Below are positions 1 to 7,522 of a stretch of 64,000 nucleotides of DNA, piece after piece (the stretch's first letter is position 1; each line of letters begins with the position of its first letter). This DNA comes from Pseudomonas schmalbachii (GTDB taxonomy: Bacteria > Pseudomonadota > Gammaproteobacteria > Pseudomonadales > Pseudomonadaceae): assembly GCF_017589465.1 (NCBI RefSeq), contig NZ_JAELYA010000013.1, forward strand, positions 19,342-83,341, read 5' to 3'. The translations under genes were made by a program, and so were the position numbers. Below the pieces are notes generated by a model. The model was not told the origin of the DNA and made no database searches. It was given only the letters and a program-made list of their open reading frames with translations.

Positions 1-444
1 ATCGACCTGGACATCGAGTGCAAGGGCGACCTGCACATCGACGACCACCATACCGTCGAGGATATCGGCATCACCCTCGGCCAGGCCTTCGCCAAGGCCA
101 TCGGCGACAAGAAGGGCATCCGCCGTTACGGCCATGCCTACGTGCCGCTGGACGAGGCGCTGTCGCGCGTGGTGATCGACTTCTCCGGTCGCCCGGGCCT
201 GCAGATGCACGTGCCGTACACCCGCGCCAGCGTCGGCGGCTTCGATGTCGACCTGTTCATGGAGTTCTTCCAGGGCTTCGTCAACCACGCCCAGGTGACC
301 CTGCACATCGACAACCTGCGCGGACACAACACCCACCACCAGATCGAGACCGTGTTCAAGGCCTTCGGCCGCGCGCTGCGCATGGCCATCGAGGTGGACG
401 AGCGCATGGCCGGGCAGATGCCGTCGACCAAAGGGTGCCTCTGA
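1..444 (+). CDS. hisB: Imidazoleglycerol-phosphate dehydratase, C-terminal part
   Basis: This is the 3' part of a monofunctional HisB, truncated by the window start. It catalyses dehydration of imidazole glycerol phosphate to imidazole acetol phosphate in histidine synthesis. The visible 147 residues hold the metal-binding DDHHTVED segment near the start, the repeated fold with [16 protein letters not shown], and the second histidine motif NTHHQIE. These are the family's Mn-binding histidine and acidic clusters. The TGA overlaps the hisH ATG by one base (TGATG), so the two genes are likely translationally coupled. It is the first visible gene of the his operon. Confidence 0.96.
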   Translation: MDLDIECKGDLHIDDHHTVEDIGITLGQAFAKAIGDKKGIRRYGHAYVPLDEALSRVVIDFSGRPGLQMHVPYTRASVGGFDVDLFMEFFQGFVNHAQVTLHIDNLRGHNTHHQIETVFKAFGRALRMAIEVDERMAGQMPSTKGCL

Positions 445-1082
445 TGCAGACGGTAGCCGTCATCGACTATGGCATGGGCAACCTGCACTCGGTGTCCAAG
501 GCGCTGGAGCATGTCGGTGCCGGCCGCGTGCTGGTGACCAGCGACGCCGCGGTGATCCGCGAGGCCGACCGCGTGGTATTCCCCGGTGTCGGCGCGATCC
601 GCGACTGCATGGCCGAGATCAAGCGCCTCGGCTTCGACACGCTGGTCCGTGAAGTCAGCCAGGACCGTCCGTTCCTCGGCATCTGCGTCGGCATGCAGGC
701 ATTGCTGGAGCACAGCGAGGAGAACGACGGGGTCGACTGCATCGGCCTGTTCCCCGGCAAGGTGCGCTTCTTCGGCAAGGATCTGCACGAGGACGGCGAG
801 CACCTGAAGGTGCCGCACATGGGCTGGAACCAGGTCGCGCAGTGCGTGAACCACCCGCTCTGGCACGACATCCCGGACAACGCGCGCTTCTACTTCGTGC
901 ACAGTTACTACATCGAGGCGGGCAATCCGCGCCAGGTGGTCGGCCGCGGCCACTACGGCGTCGACTTCGCCGCCGCGCTGGCCGATGGCTCGCGCTTCGC
1001 CGTGCAGTTCCACCCGGAGAAGAGCCATACCCACGGCCTGCAGTTGCTGCAGAACTTCGCCTCCTGGGACGGCCGCTGGTAA
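444..1082 (+). CDS. hisH: Imidazole glycerol phosphate synthase, glutaminase subunit
   Basis: This is the class I glutamine amidotransferase that feeds ammonia to HisF in the fifth step of histidine synthesis. It has 212 residues, the usual length. The triad is visible: Cys81 in the nucleophile elbow GICVGM, and His190 and Glu192 in FHPEKS. The start is the ATG overlapping the hisB stop, giving the family N-terminus [15 protein letters not shown] longer open frame upstream is only read-through of hisB in another frame. HisF lies two genes downstream, so both synthase subunits are in one operon. Confidence 0.97.
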   Translation: MQTVAVIDYGMGNLHSVSKALEHVGAGRVLVTSDAAVIREADRVVFPGVGAIRDCMAEIKRLGFDTLVREVSQDRPFLGICVGMQALLEHSEENDGVDCIGLFPGKVRFFGKDLHEDGEHLKVPHMGWNQVAQCVNHPLWHDIPDNARFYFVHSYYIEAGNPRQVVGRGHYGVDFAAALADGSRFAVQFHPEKSHTHGLQLLQNFASWDGRW

Positions 1083-1085
1083 GCC

Positions 1086-1346
1086 ATGGCCCGCCAGAAG
1101 GACAAGCCCGCGATCCTCGAACTCGATGGCGCCCAGCGCCAGAGTGCGGCGCGGGCCATCCAGCGTTTCCTCGAAGACCGTTTCGAGCTGGACGTGGGTG
1201 CCTTCGAGGCCGAAGAGGCGCTGGATTTCTTCATGCGCGAGTTCGGCCCGCTGTTCTACAACAAGGCGATCTTCGATGTGCAATCTCACCTGAAAGACCG
1301 GTTCGAGAGCATCGAGAGCGACTTGTGGGCGCTCGAAAAGAGCTGA
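1086..1346 (+). CDS. DUF2164 family protein
   Basis: This is a small 86-residue acidic protein inside the his operon, starting three bases after the hisH stop. Features such as [17 protein letters not shown] and [19 protein letters not shown] match the DUF2164 family found in proteobacteria. It has no signal peptide or membrane segment. The family has no established function. Its conserved place between hisH and hisA suggests co-expression with histidine synthesis, but not a catalytic role. Confidence 0.85.
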   Translation: MARQKDKPAILELDGAQRQSAARAIQRFLEDRFELDVGAFEAEEALDFFMREFGPLFYNKAIFDVQSHLKDRFESIESDLWALEKS

Positions 1347-1383
1347 CTCCCCCAATTTCAACGACTTTGAGCAGGTTCAACCG

Positions 1384-2121
1384 ATGCTGATCATCCCCGC
1401 TATCGATCTGAAAGACGGCGCCTGTGTGCGCCTGCGCCAGGGCCTGATGGAAGACGCCACGGTGTTTTCCGACGACCCGGTGGCCATGGCTGCCAAGTGG
1501 GTCGAGGGCGGCTGCCGCCGTCTGCACCTGGTCGACCTGAACGGCGCCTTCGAAGGCAAGCCGGTGAACGGCGAGGTGGTCACCGCCATCGCCAAGCGCT
1601 ATCCGAACCTGCCGATCCAGATCGGCGGCGGCATTCGTTCGCTGGAAACCATCGAGCACTACGTCCGCGCCGGCGTCAGCTACGTGATCATCGGCACCAA
1701 GGCGGTGAAGCAGCCGGAATTCGTCGGCGAAGCCTGCCGCGCCTTCCCGGGCAAGGTCATTGTCGGCCTGGACGCGAAGGACGGCTTCGTCGCCACCGAC
1801 GGCTGGGCGGAAGTCAGCGAAGTGCAGGTCATCGACCTGGCCAAGCGCTTCGAGGCCGATGGCGTGTCGGCGATCGTCTACACCGACATCTCCAAGGACG
1901 GCATGATGCAGGGCTGCAACGTCGAAGCCACCGCCGCGCTGGCCAACGCCACGCGCATCCCGGTGATCGCTTCCGGCGGCATCCACAACCTGGGCGACAT
2001 CCAGAAGCTGCTTGACGCCCGCACCCCGGGCATCATCGGCGCCATCACCGGCCGGGCCATCTATGAAGGCACCCTGGACGTCGCCGAAGCCCAGGCGCTG
2101 TGCGACAGCTTCAAGGGCTGA
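1384..2121 (+). CDS. hisA: ProFAR isomerase (HisA)
   Basis: HisA is the (beta/alpha)8 barrel isomerase that converts ProFAR to PRFAR, the Amadori rearrangement of histidine synthesis. It has 245 residues, as expected. The catalytic aspartates are visible as Asp8 (IPAIDLKDG) and Asp130 (VGLDAKDG). The phosphate-binding glycine motifs are IGGGIRS in the first half and ASGGIHN in the second, showing the duplicated half-barrel. It lies 37 bases after the DUF2164 gene. A palindromic repeat separates it from hisF. Confidence 0.97.
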   Translation: MLIIPAIDLKDGACVRLRQGLMEDATVFSDDPVAMAAKWVEGGCRRLHLVDLNGAFEGKPVNGEVVTAIAKRYPNLPIQIGGGIRSLETIEHYVRAGVSYVIIGTKAVKQPEFVGEACRAFPGKVIVGLDAKDGFVATDGWAEVSEVQVIDLAKRFEADGVSAIVYTDISKDGMMQGCNVEATAALANATRIPVIASGGIHNLGDIQKLLDARTPGIIGAITGRAIYEGTLDVAEAQALCDSFKG

Positions 2122-2128
2122 GTTCAGG

Positions 2129-2197
2129 GTAGGGTGGAAAACCGCGAAGCGTTTTCCACCAATCGATGGTGGACAAGCAGAGCGTTGTCCACCCTAC
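2129..2197. repeat. Intergenic palindrome (gtagggtgga family) between hisA and hisF
   Basis: Arms gtagggtgga (2129-2138) and tccaccctac (2188-2197) are exact reverse complements and enclose two related internal half-copies carrying cgaagcgttttccacc and agcgttgtccacc. The overall layout resembles REP/BIME-type pseudomonad intergenic repeats. It sits within an operon, so it may fold in the mRNA between hisA and hisF. Confidence 0.8.
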
Positions 2198-2217
2198 AGA
2201 ATTGCGAGAGCACCACT

Positions 2218-2988
2218 ATGGCACTGGCAAAACGCATCATCCCCTGCCTCGACGTGGACAACGGCCGCGTGGTGAAGGGCGTCAAGTTCGAGAACATCCG
2301 CGATGCCGGCGACCCGGTGGAAATCGCCCGCCGCTACGATGAGCAGGGCGCCGACGAGATCACCTTCCTCGACATCACCGCCAGCGTCGATGGCCGCGAC
2401 ACCACGCTGCACACCGTCGAGCGCATGGCCAGCCAGGTGTTCATCCCGCTGACCGTCGGCGGCGGCGTGCGCACGGTGCAGGACATCCGCAACCTGCTCA
2501 ATGCCGGTGCGGACAAGGTCTCGATCAACACCGCCGCGGTGTTCAACCCGGAATTCGTCGGCGAGGCTGCCGCGCGTTTCGGCTCGCAGTGCATCGTCGT
2601 CGCCATCGATGCGAAGAAGGTTTCCGGCCCCGGCGAAACGCCGCGCTGGGAAATCTTCACCCACGGCGGCCGCAAGCCCACCGGGCTGGACGCGGTGGAG
2701 TGGGCGAAGAAGATGGAAGGCCTGGGCGCCGGTGAAATCCTCCTGACCAGCATGGACCAGGACGGCGTGAAGAGCGGCTACGACCTCGGCGTGACCCGCG
2801 CCATCAGCGAGGCGGTGAGCGTGCCGGTGATCGCTTCCGGCGGCGTCGGCAACCTGCAGCACCTGGCCGACGGCATCATCGAGGGCAAGGCCGACGCGGT
2901 GCTGGCGGCGAGCATCTTCCACTTCGGCGAATACACCGTTCCCGAAGCCAAGGCCTACCTGGCCAGCCGCGGCATCGTGGTGCGCTGA
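2218..2988 (+). CDS. hisF: Imidazole glycerol phosphate synthase, cyclase subunit
   Basis: HisF condenses PRFAR with ammonia from HisH to give IGP and AICAR. The barrel protein has 256 residues. Catalytic Asp12 (CLDVDNG) and Asp131 (VAIDAKK) are present, with phosphate motifs VGGGVRT and ASGGVGN. The ATG at 2218 gives the family N-terminus [12 protein letters not shown]. The longer frame from 2134 would translate the intergenic palindrome and is rejected. It is the last gene of the his cluster and is followed by a strong hairpin. Confidence 0.97.
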   Translation: MALAKRIIPCLDVDNGRVVKGVKFENIRDAGDPVEIARRYDEQGADEITFLDITASVDGRDTTLHTVERMASQVFIPLTVGGGVRTVQDIRNLLNAGADKVSINTAAVFNPEFVGEAAARFGSQCIVVAIDAKKVSGPGETPRWEIFTHGGRKPTGLDAVEWAKKMEGLGAGEILLTSMDQDGVKSGYDLGVTRAISEAVSVPVIASGGVGNLQHLADGIIEGKADAVLAASIFHFGEYTVPEAKAYLASRGIVVR

Positions 2989-3015
2989 GCGCCCATCCGC
3001 GATCCGCTGTTCCCC

Positions 3016-3050
3016 TCCCGATCCCGCGGCTCTGGCTCGCGGGATCGGGA
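3016..3050 (+). terminator. Strong hairpin after hisF, probable terminator
   Basis: A perfect 13-bp inverted repeat (tcccgatcccgcg / cgcgggatcggga) has a 9-nt loop and starts 27 bases after the hisF stop. No T-run follows, so it is not a textbook intrinsic terminator. It could end the his operon or protect the mRNA 3' end. The rest of 2989-3201 holds no gene. Confidence 0.6.
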
Positions 3051-3201
3051 ACGTGCACCAAGCACGTTTCTTGCGTTGAAACACATCGAAGCAGAGATGG
3101 CCTTCGGCTATTCTGCTTCGGTACGCGCAAGATTTTCTGACGCCAGATTTGCGTCACCTCCTGCGCCTTCCCGAAAACTCGAATAATTCAGGAAATTGCC
3201 A

Positions 3202-3957
3202 ATGCTGAAACGCACATTGCTTGCGTGGGTGAGTTGTACCTTGTTGTTGGCCAGCGGCGCGCGTGCCGAGGTGGACCCGGACTACAGCATGGTGCTGCTG
3301 ACCGAGAACTTCCCGCCGTACAACATGGCGATCAACGGCAAGAATTTCGCACAGGAAGACAACATCGACGGCATAGCCGTGGATGTCGTGCAGGAAATGT
3401 TCAAGCGCGCCGGGATCAAGTACAGCCTGACCCTGCGCTTCCCCTGGGACCGCATCTACAACCTGGCGCTGGAAAAGCCCGGCTACGGCGTGTTCGTCAC
3501 CTCCCGCCTGCCCGAGCGCGAGGCGCTGTTCAAGTGGATCGGCCCGATCGGCCCGGACGACTGGGTGCTGCTGGCCAAGGGCGACAGCAAGATCGGCGTG
3601 AACAGCCTGGACGAGGCCAAGCAGTACAAGATCGGCGCCTACAAGGGCGATGCGATCGCCGAGTTCCTCGGCAAGCGCGGCTTCGATCCGGTGCTGGCGC
3701 TGCGAGACCAGGAAAACGCCGGCAAGCTGGACAAGGGCCAGATCGATCTCTGGGCCAGCGGCGACCCGGCCGGCCGCTACCTGGCCAAGCAGGAAGGCAT
3801 CAGCGGCCTGAAGACCGTGCTGCGCTTCAACACCGGCCAGCTCTACCTGGCGCTCAACCGCGAGACTCCCGACGAGGTGGTCAGCAAGCTGCAGGGTGCG
3901 CTCGATCAGATGCGCTCCGAGGGGTATGTCGATCAGGTGCTGGGCAGTTATCTCTGA
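3202..3957 (+). CDS. Periplasmic solute-binding protein, family 3 (amino-acid type)
   Basis: This is a 251-residue exported protein. The signal peptide is MLKRTLLAWVSCTLLLASGARA, cleaved before EVDPDYS. The mature part has the family 3 SBP layout: a TENFPPYNM ligand loop, a VDVVQEMFKRAG helix, and VFVTSRLPEREALFKWIGPI, typical of polar amino-acid binders and related orphans. No permease or ATPase gene is adjacent, so it may be an orphan receptor or may share a transporter. The ATG at 3202 is preferred over TTG at 3196 because it gives a compact signal peptide. The ligand is unknown. Confidence 0.85.
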   Translation: MLKRTLLAWVSCTLLLASGARAEVDPDYSMVLLTENFPPYNMAINGKNFAQEDNIDGIAVDVVQEMFKRAGIKYSLTLRFPWDRIYNLALEKPGYGVFVTSRLPEREALFKWIGPIGPDDWVLLAKGDSKIGVNSLDEAKQYKIGAYKGDAIAEFLGKRGFDPVLALRDQENAGKLDKGQIDLWASGDPAGRYLAKQEGISGLKTVLRFNTGQLYLALNRETPDEVVSKLQGALDQMRSEGYVDQVLGSYL

Positions 3958-3973
3958 TAGTCGGGCATTTGAG

Positions 3974-4027
3974 GTAGGGCGGGTGCAACCCGCCAGGCTG
4001 CATTGTGGCGGGTTGCACCCGCCCTAC
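3974..4027. repeat. Intergenic palindrome (gtagggcgggtgcaaccc family)
   Basis: Outer arms gtagggcgggtgcaacccgcc and its reverse complement face each other across a short spacer. The same unit recurs near 45697 and in part near 11893 and 15953. It lies just downstream of the binding-protein gene and could act as a transcription stop or mRNA stabiliser. Confidence 0.8.
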
Positions 4028-4062
4028 CACTGAACCCGCCCCGCGAAGCCCGACGCGATATC

Positions 4063-4096
4063 GTTGGGCTTCACTGCGTTCAGCGCCAACCTACGG
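4063..4096. repeat. Half copy of the gtaggttggcgctgaac repeat family
   Basis: The sequence gttgggcttcactgcgttc followed by agcgccaacctacgg is the reverse complement of the family seen near 15993, 26689, 34035 and 48476. Only one arm is present here. Confidence 0.7.
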
Positions 4097-4189
4097 ACTG
4101 CGCCCGCCCTGCCCCTGTAGGAGCGAGCTCTGCTCGCGAAGCTTTTGACTTTGCCGTTTTTCGCGAGCAGAGCTCGCTCCTTGTATGTC

Positions 4190-4400
4190 GACTAGCCCGC
4201 ATCAGTGGGCGATAGTCTCCGACTGATCATCGGAAGGAGGGCCTGGAAGACGACTCGCTCCTTAGGCTTCGAGCCTGCATCGTAGATAGCGCTCCGGCCC
4301 TCCGCACTCACCCAGTGAATCCGAACGGTATCTTGAGCCCGCATTACGCGAGAGCTCGTATTGGCAAGGTTGGATCGGGTGTAGTGATGATCGACGAGCA
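4190..4400 (+). ncRNA. Putative IS110 bridge RNA
   Basis: The noncoding left end contains sequences expected of a bridge RNA. Target-binding loop: CTCGCTCCT (4254-4262) equals the target left half plus core at 4173-4181. A hairpin AGGCT-TCG-AGCCT (4264-4276) follows, then CGTAG (4281-4285), complementary to CTAC(G) on the right of the core. Donor-binding loop: ACGGTATCTTG (4325-4335) equals the right end plus core plus first left-end bases of the circular junction, and GCAAG (4364-4368) can pair with CTTG(T). That IS110 recombinases use such guides is known for IS621. The exact transcript ends are inferred. Confidence 0.75.
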
Positions 4401-4418
4401 TTCATTGAGGAGGACCCT

Positions 4419-5393
4419 ATGCCCATCGTTGTCGGCGTTGATATTGCCAAACGGACATTCGATATCGCCCTGCTGCAAGCCAATGGCAAATACCGCACCA
4501 AGGGCAACCTGAGCAATGATCCGGCTGGTTTCAGGGAGTTTACCCAGTGGCTGGAAAAATATGCCGAGCCGGGGGCCTGGGTCGTTATGGAGGCGACCAA
4601 CGTGTACCACGAAGCCCTCGCCGATCATCTGGTGGGGCTGGGTTATCGGCTGTGCGTGGTCAATCCGGCGCGGATCGCCAGCTATGCACAAAGCCAACTG
4701 CAGCGGGTGAAGACCGACAAGGTCGATGCCAAGCTGATGGCGCTGTTTGGTACGCGGCACATCGACGAACTGCAGCCCTGGCAACCCGAGCCGCCGGCCC
4801 GGCGGCGCCTGCGCGCCCTGGTACGGCGCTACGAAGAGCTCAAGGAGCTCTACCGGATGGAAAGCAACCGCCTGGACACGGCCGAGTCCAGCGTCAAGGA
4901 ATCGATCCTTTCGGTGATGACCCACTTGGAGCGGCAGATCGACCAGACCCTGAAAGCAATCCAGGAACAGATCGACGACGATCCTGACCTGCGCGGCAAG
5001 CGCGATCTACTGGTGAGCATCGACGGTATCAGCGACAAGACCGCTGCCTTGTTGCTGGCGGAGTTGGGCGACCTCTCGCGGTTCGACAATGCGCGTGCCG
5101 TCGTCGCCTTTGCCGGCCTGAATCCACGCCTACAGCAATCCGGTAGCCACCAGGGGCAGGTGCGGATCTCCCGCATGGGCTCGGCCAGGCTGCGGGCCGG
5201 CCTGTACATGCCGGCCATGTGCGCGATGCTGCACAACGCAGCGGTAAAAGCCCTGCGCCTACGTCTGCAAGAGAACGGAAAAACCGGCAAGCAAATCATC
5301 TGCGCTGCTATGCGCAAGCTGCTCCATATCGCCTATGGCGTTCTCAAATCAGGCCAGCCCTTCAAGGCAGAACTGGCCTTGCCCGCTCGCTAG
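4419..5393 (+). CDS. IS110-family recombinase (transposase)
   Basis: This is a 324-residue DEDD recombinase that cuts and joins DNA guided by the bridge RNA. The N-terminal RuvC-like domain shows Asp8 (VGVDIAKRT), Glu58 (VVMEATN), and Asp100 and Asp103 (KTDKVDAKL). The middle is a coiled-coil-like stretch (residues 130-190). The C-terminal Tnp domain has DGISDKTAALLLAELGD and a serine at 241 (QQSGSHQG), at the place of the catalytic serine reported for IS621. The frame is intact, so the element may be active. The start has the strong SD gaggagga. Downstream, only 33 bases separate it from the yibQ stop on the other strand. Confidence 0.93.
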   Translation: MPIVVGVDIAKRTFDIALLQANGKYRTKGNLSNDPAGFREFTQWLEKYAEPGAWVVMEATNVYHEALADHLVGLGYRLCVVNPARIASYAQSQLQRVKTDKVDAKLMALFGTRHIDELQPWQPEPPARRRLRALVRRYEELKELYRMESNRLDTAESSVKESILSVMTHLERQIDQTLKAIQEQIDDDPDLRGKRDLLVSIDGISDKTAALLLAELGDLSRFDNARAVVAFAGLNPRLQQSGSHQGQVRISRMGSARLRAGLYMPAMCAMLHNAAVKALRLRLQENGKTGKQIICAAMRKLLHIAYGVLKSGQPFKAELALPAR

Positions 5394-5426
5394 AGACACG
5401 GTATCTACAACATGTCGGGGCGCTTC

Positions 5427-6185
5427 TCAGCGATAGATCCCATTCTTCCCATGCGCCGCCATCGCCCGGTTGGCGCGCACGGCGATCAGTGGCAGCGGCT
5501 CGATCAGCTCGATACCGGCCGCCTTCAGGCCTGGCAGTTCGCGGGCGAGTACGCGCAGGGTGGCGGGTTTCGGGTGGCCGATCAGCACCGCCGAGCCCTG
5601 CCGGCGGGCGAGGGCGATGCCGGCCTGCAGCTGGCGCGCGACTGCTTCCTCGCTGGGGTCGTCATCCAGGAAAACATCGCGGGAAAGGCTCGCCAGCTGG
5701 GCCTTCTGCGCTTCCGCTGCGGCCACGGTGGCGGCGCTGGTGCGGCTGTCGAGGAAGAACAGGTGGCGCTGATGCAGGCTCTCCATCAGCCAGCTCATGG
5801 CCGGGCGGTCGCTGGTCATGCGGCTGCCTTCATGGTTGTTCACCCCTTGCACGTAGGGCACTGCGGCTAGCGCCTTGTCCAGCCGCCGCTGCAGTTCTTC
5901 GCGGGGGAGTCCGGGGCGCCAGGCGTAGGGGCCTTCGGCCGGGTCCATCGGCAGGTGCAGGAGTACCGTGCGTCCGCGCCGATGTGCCTCGCGGGCCAGT
6001 TCGGCGGCGTGCGGGGTGTCCGGCAGGATGGCCAGGGCCACGGCCGGTGGCAGCTCGAAGATGCGGCGGTCGCGTTCGAGGTTCTGCCCGAGATCGTCGA
6101 TGACGATGCTGAGTAGCGGCGGCTGCGCAGCCTGCGCCTGGCACAGCGTGGCGGCCAGGAGCAGGCCGAGCCATGCCAGGCGCAT
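5427..6185 (-). CDS. yibQ: Divergent polysaccharide deacetylase family protein (YibQ)
   Basis: This is a 252-residue exported protein of the YibQ/DUF610 family, related to polysaccharide deacetylases of the NodB fold. The signal peptide is residues 1-19 (ending QAQAA). The mature part starts PLLSIVIDDLGQNLERDRRI, where the DD matches the family's metal-site aspartates, and contains LLHLPMDP and GVNNHEGSRMT. The substrate is not established. The gene is the last of a minus-strand group gpmI-envC-ctpA-yibQ and starts 3 bases after the ctpA stop. Association with cell-envelope maintenance is inferred from that context. The IS110 element sits directly behind its stop codon. Confidence 0.88.
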   Translation of the reverse strand: MRLAWLGLLLAATLCQAQAAQPPLLSIVIDDLGQNLERDRRIFELPPAVALAILPDTPHAAELAREAHRRGRTVLLHLPMDPAEGPYAWRPGLPREELQRRLDKALAAVPYVQGVNNHEGSRMTSDRPAMSWLMESLHQRHLFFLDSRTSAATVAAAEAQKAQLASLSRDVFLDDDPSEEAVARQLQAGIALARRQGSAVLIGHPKPATLRVLARELPGLKAAGIELIEPLPLIAVRANRAMAAHGKNGIYR

Positions 6186-6188
6186 CGG

Positions 6189-7496
6189 TCAGTTGTTGCC
6201 GCGGCTGACGCTCAGGCCTTTCAGCAGGCTGAGGGCCTGGCTCAACTGGTAGTCGGCATCCTGCGGGCGCGGCTGGCTCGCGGATTTCTTGCCGGCGGTC
6301 GGGCGATCCTCGCCACCATTGCCATTGGACAGGTGACCAGCCAGGTCGGCTTCCTTGAAGCCCTCGAACTCGCTTTGCTCGCGGGTCACCTTGGCGCGCT
6401 CGACCTCGATGTCCGGAGCGATGCCCTGGGCTTGGATGGAACGGCCGTTCGGCGTGTAGTAGAGCGCGGTGGTGAGCTTCAGCGCACGGTCGTTGTTCAG
6501 CGGCAGCACGGTCTGCACCGAGCCCTTGCCGAAGCTGTCGGTGCCCATGAGGATCGCGCGCTTGTGGTCCTGCAGGGCGCCGGCGACGATTTCCGCCGCC
6601 GAAGCGCTGCCGCCGTTGATCAGCACCACCAGCGGTACGCCGTCGCTGGGGTCGGCCGGATCGGCGGAGAAGCGCAGCTCGGAGTTGGCGATGCGGCCCT
6701 TGGTGTAGACGATCAGCCCCTTGGTGAGGAAGGAGTCGGCCACTTCCACGGCGGATTGCAGCACGCCGCCGGGGTTGTTGCGCAGGTCGAGGACGATGCC
6801 CTTGAGCTTGCCGTTGTTCTCCTTGCGCAGACTGGCCAGCGCCTTGACCACTTCCTCGCCGCTGTTGACCTGGAACTGGGTGATGCGCAGGTAGCCGTAG
6901 TTCGGTTCGAGGATCTGGCTCTTGACGCTCTTGACCTTGATGATCGCGCGCTTGAGTTCGACGTCAAACGGCCGGCCGCCGCCGCGCACGATGGTCAGGA
7001 CGATCGGTGAGCCGGGCTTGCCGCGCATGCTGTCGACCGCCTCGTTCATCGACTGGCCCTTGGTCGGCTTGCCGTCGATCTGCACGATCAGGTCGCCGGG
7101 CTGGATGCCGGCTCGCGCCGCCGGGGTGTCGTCGATCGGCGAAACCACCTTGATGAAGCCGTCTTCGGTGCCGACCTCGATACCGAGGCCGCCGAATTCG
7201 CCGCTGGTGCTTTCCTGCAGTTCGGAAAATTCCTGCGGGTCCAGGTAGGCCGAGTGCGGGTCGAGGTTGCTGAGCATGCCCTTGATGGCGTTTTCCAGCA
7301 GGGTATGGTCGTCCACCGGTTCGACATAGGCGGCCTTCACCCGGTCGAGCACTTCGGCGAAGGTGCGCAGCTCATCGAGGGGCAGCGGCGCTTCCTTGCC
7401 ATTGGCGGCCGGAACGGCGGCAGGCGCGGCCAGCACGGCGCCGCTGCCCAGCAACAACGCCAGGGCCAGGGTGGTGAGACGGAAGCAATGCAGCAT
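6189..7496 (-). CDS. ctpA: Carboxy-terminal processing protease, S41 family
   Basis: This periplasmic serine protease has 435 residues. The signal peptide is about 23 residues. The S41 N-terminal region is followed by a PDZ domain (about 101-185, FGGLGIEVG and AGIQPGDLIVQIDG) and the catalytic core with Ser299 (GGSASAAEI) and Lys324 (DSFGKGSVQT), which form the Ser-Lys dyad. In P. aeruginosa CtpA acts with the lipoprotein LbcA to degrade cell-wall hydrolases. That function is assigned by homology. It is 26 bases downstream of envC, linking protease and murein-hydrolase activator in one transcript. Confidence 0.93.
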   Translation of the reverse strand: MLHCFRLTTLALALLLGSGAVLAAPAAVPAANGKEAPLPLDELRTFAEVLDRVKAAYVEPVDDHTLLENAIKGMLSNLDPHSAYLDPQEFSELQESTSGEFGGLGIEVGTEDGFIKVVSPIDDTPAARAGIQPGDLIVQIDGKPTKGQSMNEAVDSMRGKPGSPIVLTIVRGGGRPFDVELKRAIIKVKSVKSQILEPNYGYLRITQFQVNSGEEVVKALASLRKENNGKLKGIVLDLRNNPGGVLQSAVEVADSFLTKGLIVYTKGRIANSELRFSADPADPSDGVPLVVLINGGSASAAEIVAGALQDHKRAILMGTDSFGKGSVQTVLPLNNDRALKLTTALYYTPNGRSIQAQGIAPDIEVERAKVTREQSEFEGFKEADLAGHLSNGNGGEDRPTAGKKSASQPRPQDADYQLSQALSLLKGLSVSRGNN

Positions 7497-7522
7497 GTTT
7501 GGCTCCTAAGGCGTGTCGCCGC

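Larger units (their letters stand above)
4182..5406 (+). mobile_element. Complete IS110-family insertion sequence inserted in a REP
   Basis: The element is about 1225 bp counting one copy of its CT core. CT cores lie at 4180-4181 and 5405-5406. There are no terminal inverted repeats and no long target duplication, as usual for IS110. The left noncoding end is about 235 bp and the right end after the recombinase stop only about 13 bp, which is the layout of the IS110 group with the bridge RNA upstream of the recombinase. Removing 4182-5406 rebuilds a perfect REP arm, so the ends are well supported. Confidence 0.88.
4116..5409. repeat. REP palindrome split by the IS110 element
   Basis: The left arm tgtaggagcgagctc (4116-4130) is intact. 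The right arm begins gagctcgctcct (4170-4181) and then breaks off into the IS. Joining 4181 to 5407 restores gagctcgctcctaca, an exact reverse complement of the left arm. An uninterrupted copy of the same REP is at 29056-29123. Confidence 0.88.

Noticed and set aside
138..1361. 407-residue minus-strand open frame across hisB, hisH and DUF2164
   Set aside because: It lies opposite three well-supported genes, is low-complexity, and matches no family. High-GC codon bias creates long antisense frames.
2134..2988. HisF starting at 2134
   Set aside because: The extra 28 residues translate the intergenic palindrome; the family N-terminus starts at 2218.
3974..4096. CRISPR array from closely spaced palindromes
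   Set aside because: Units belong to different repeat families, are not evenly spaced, and no cas gene is present.
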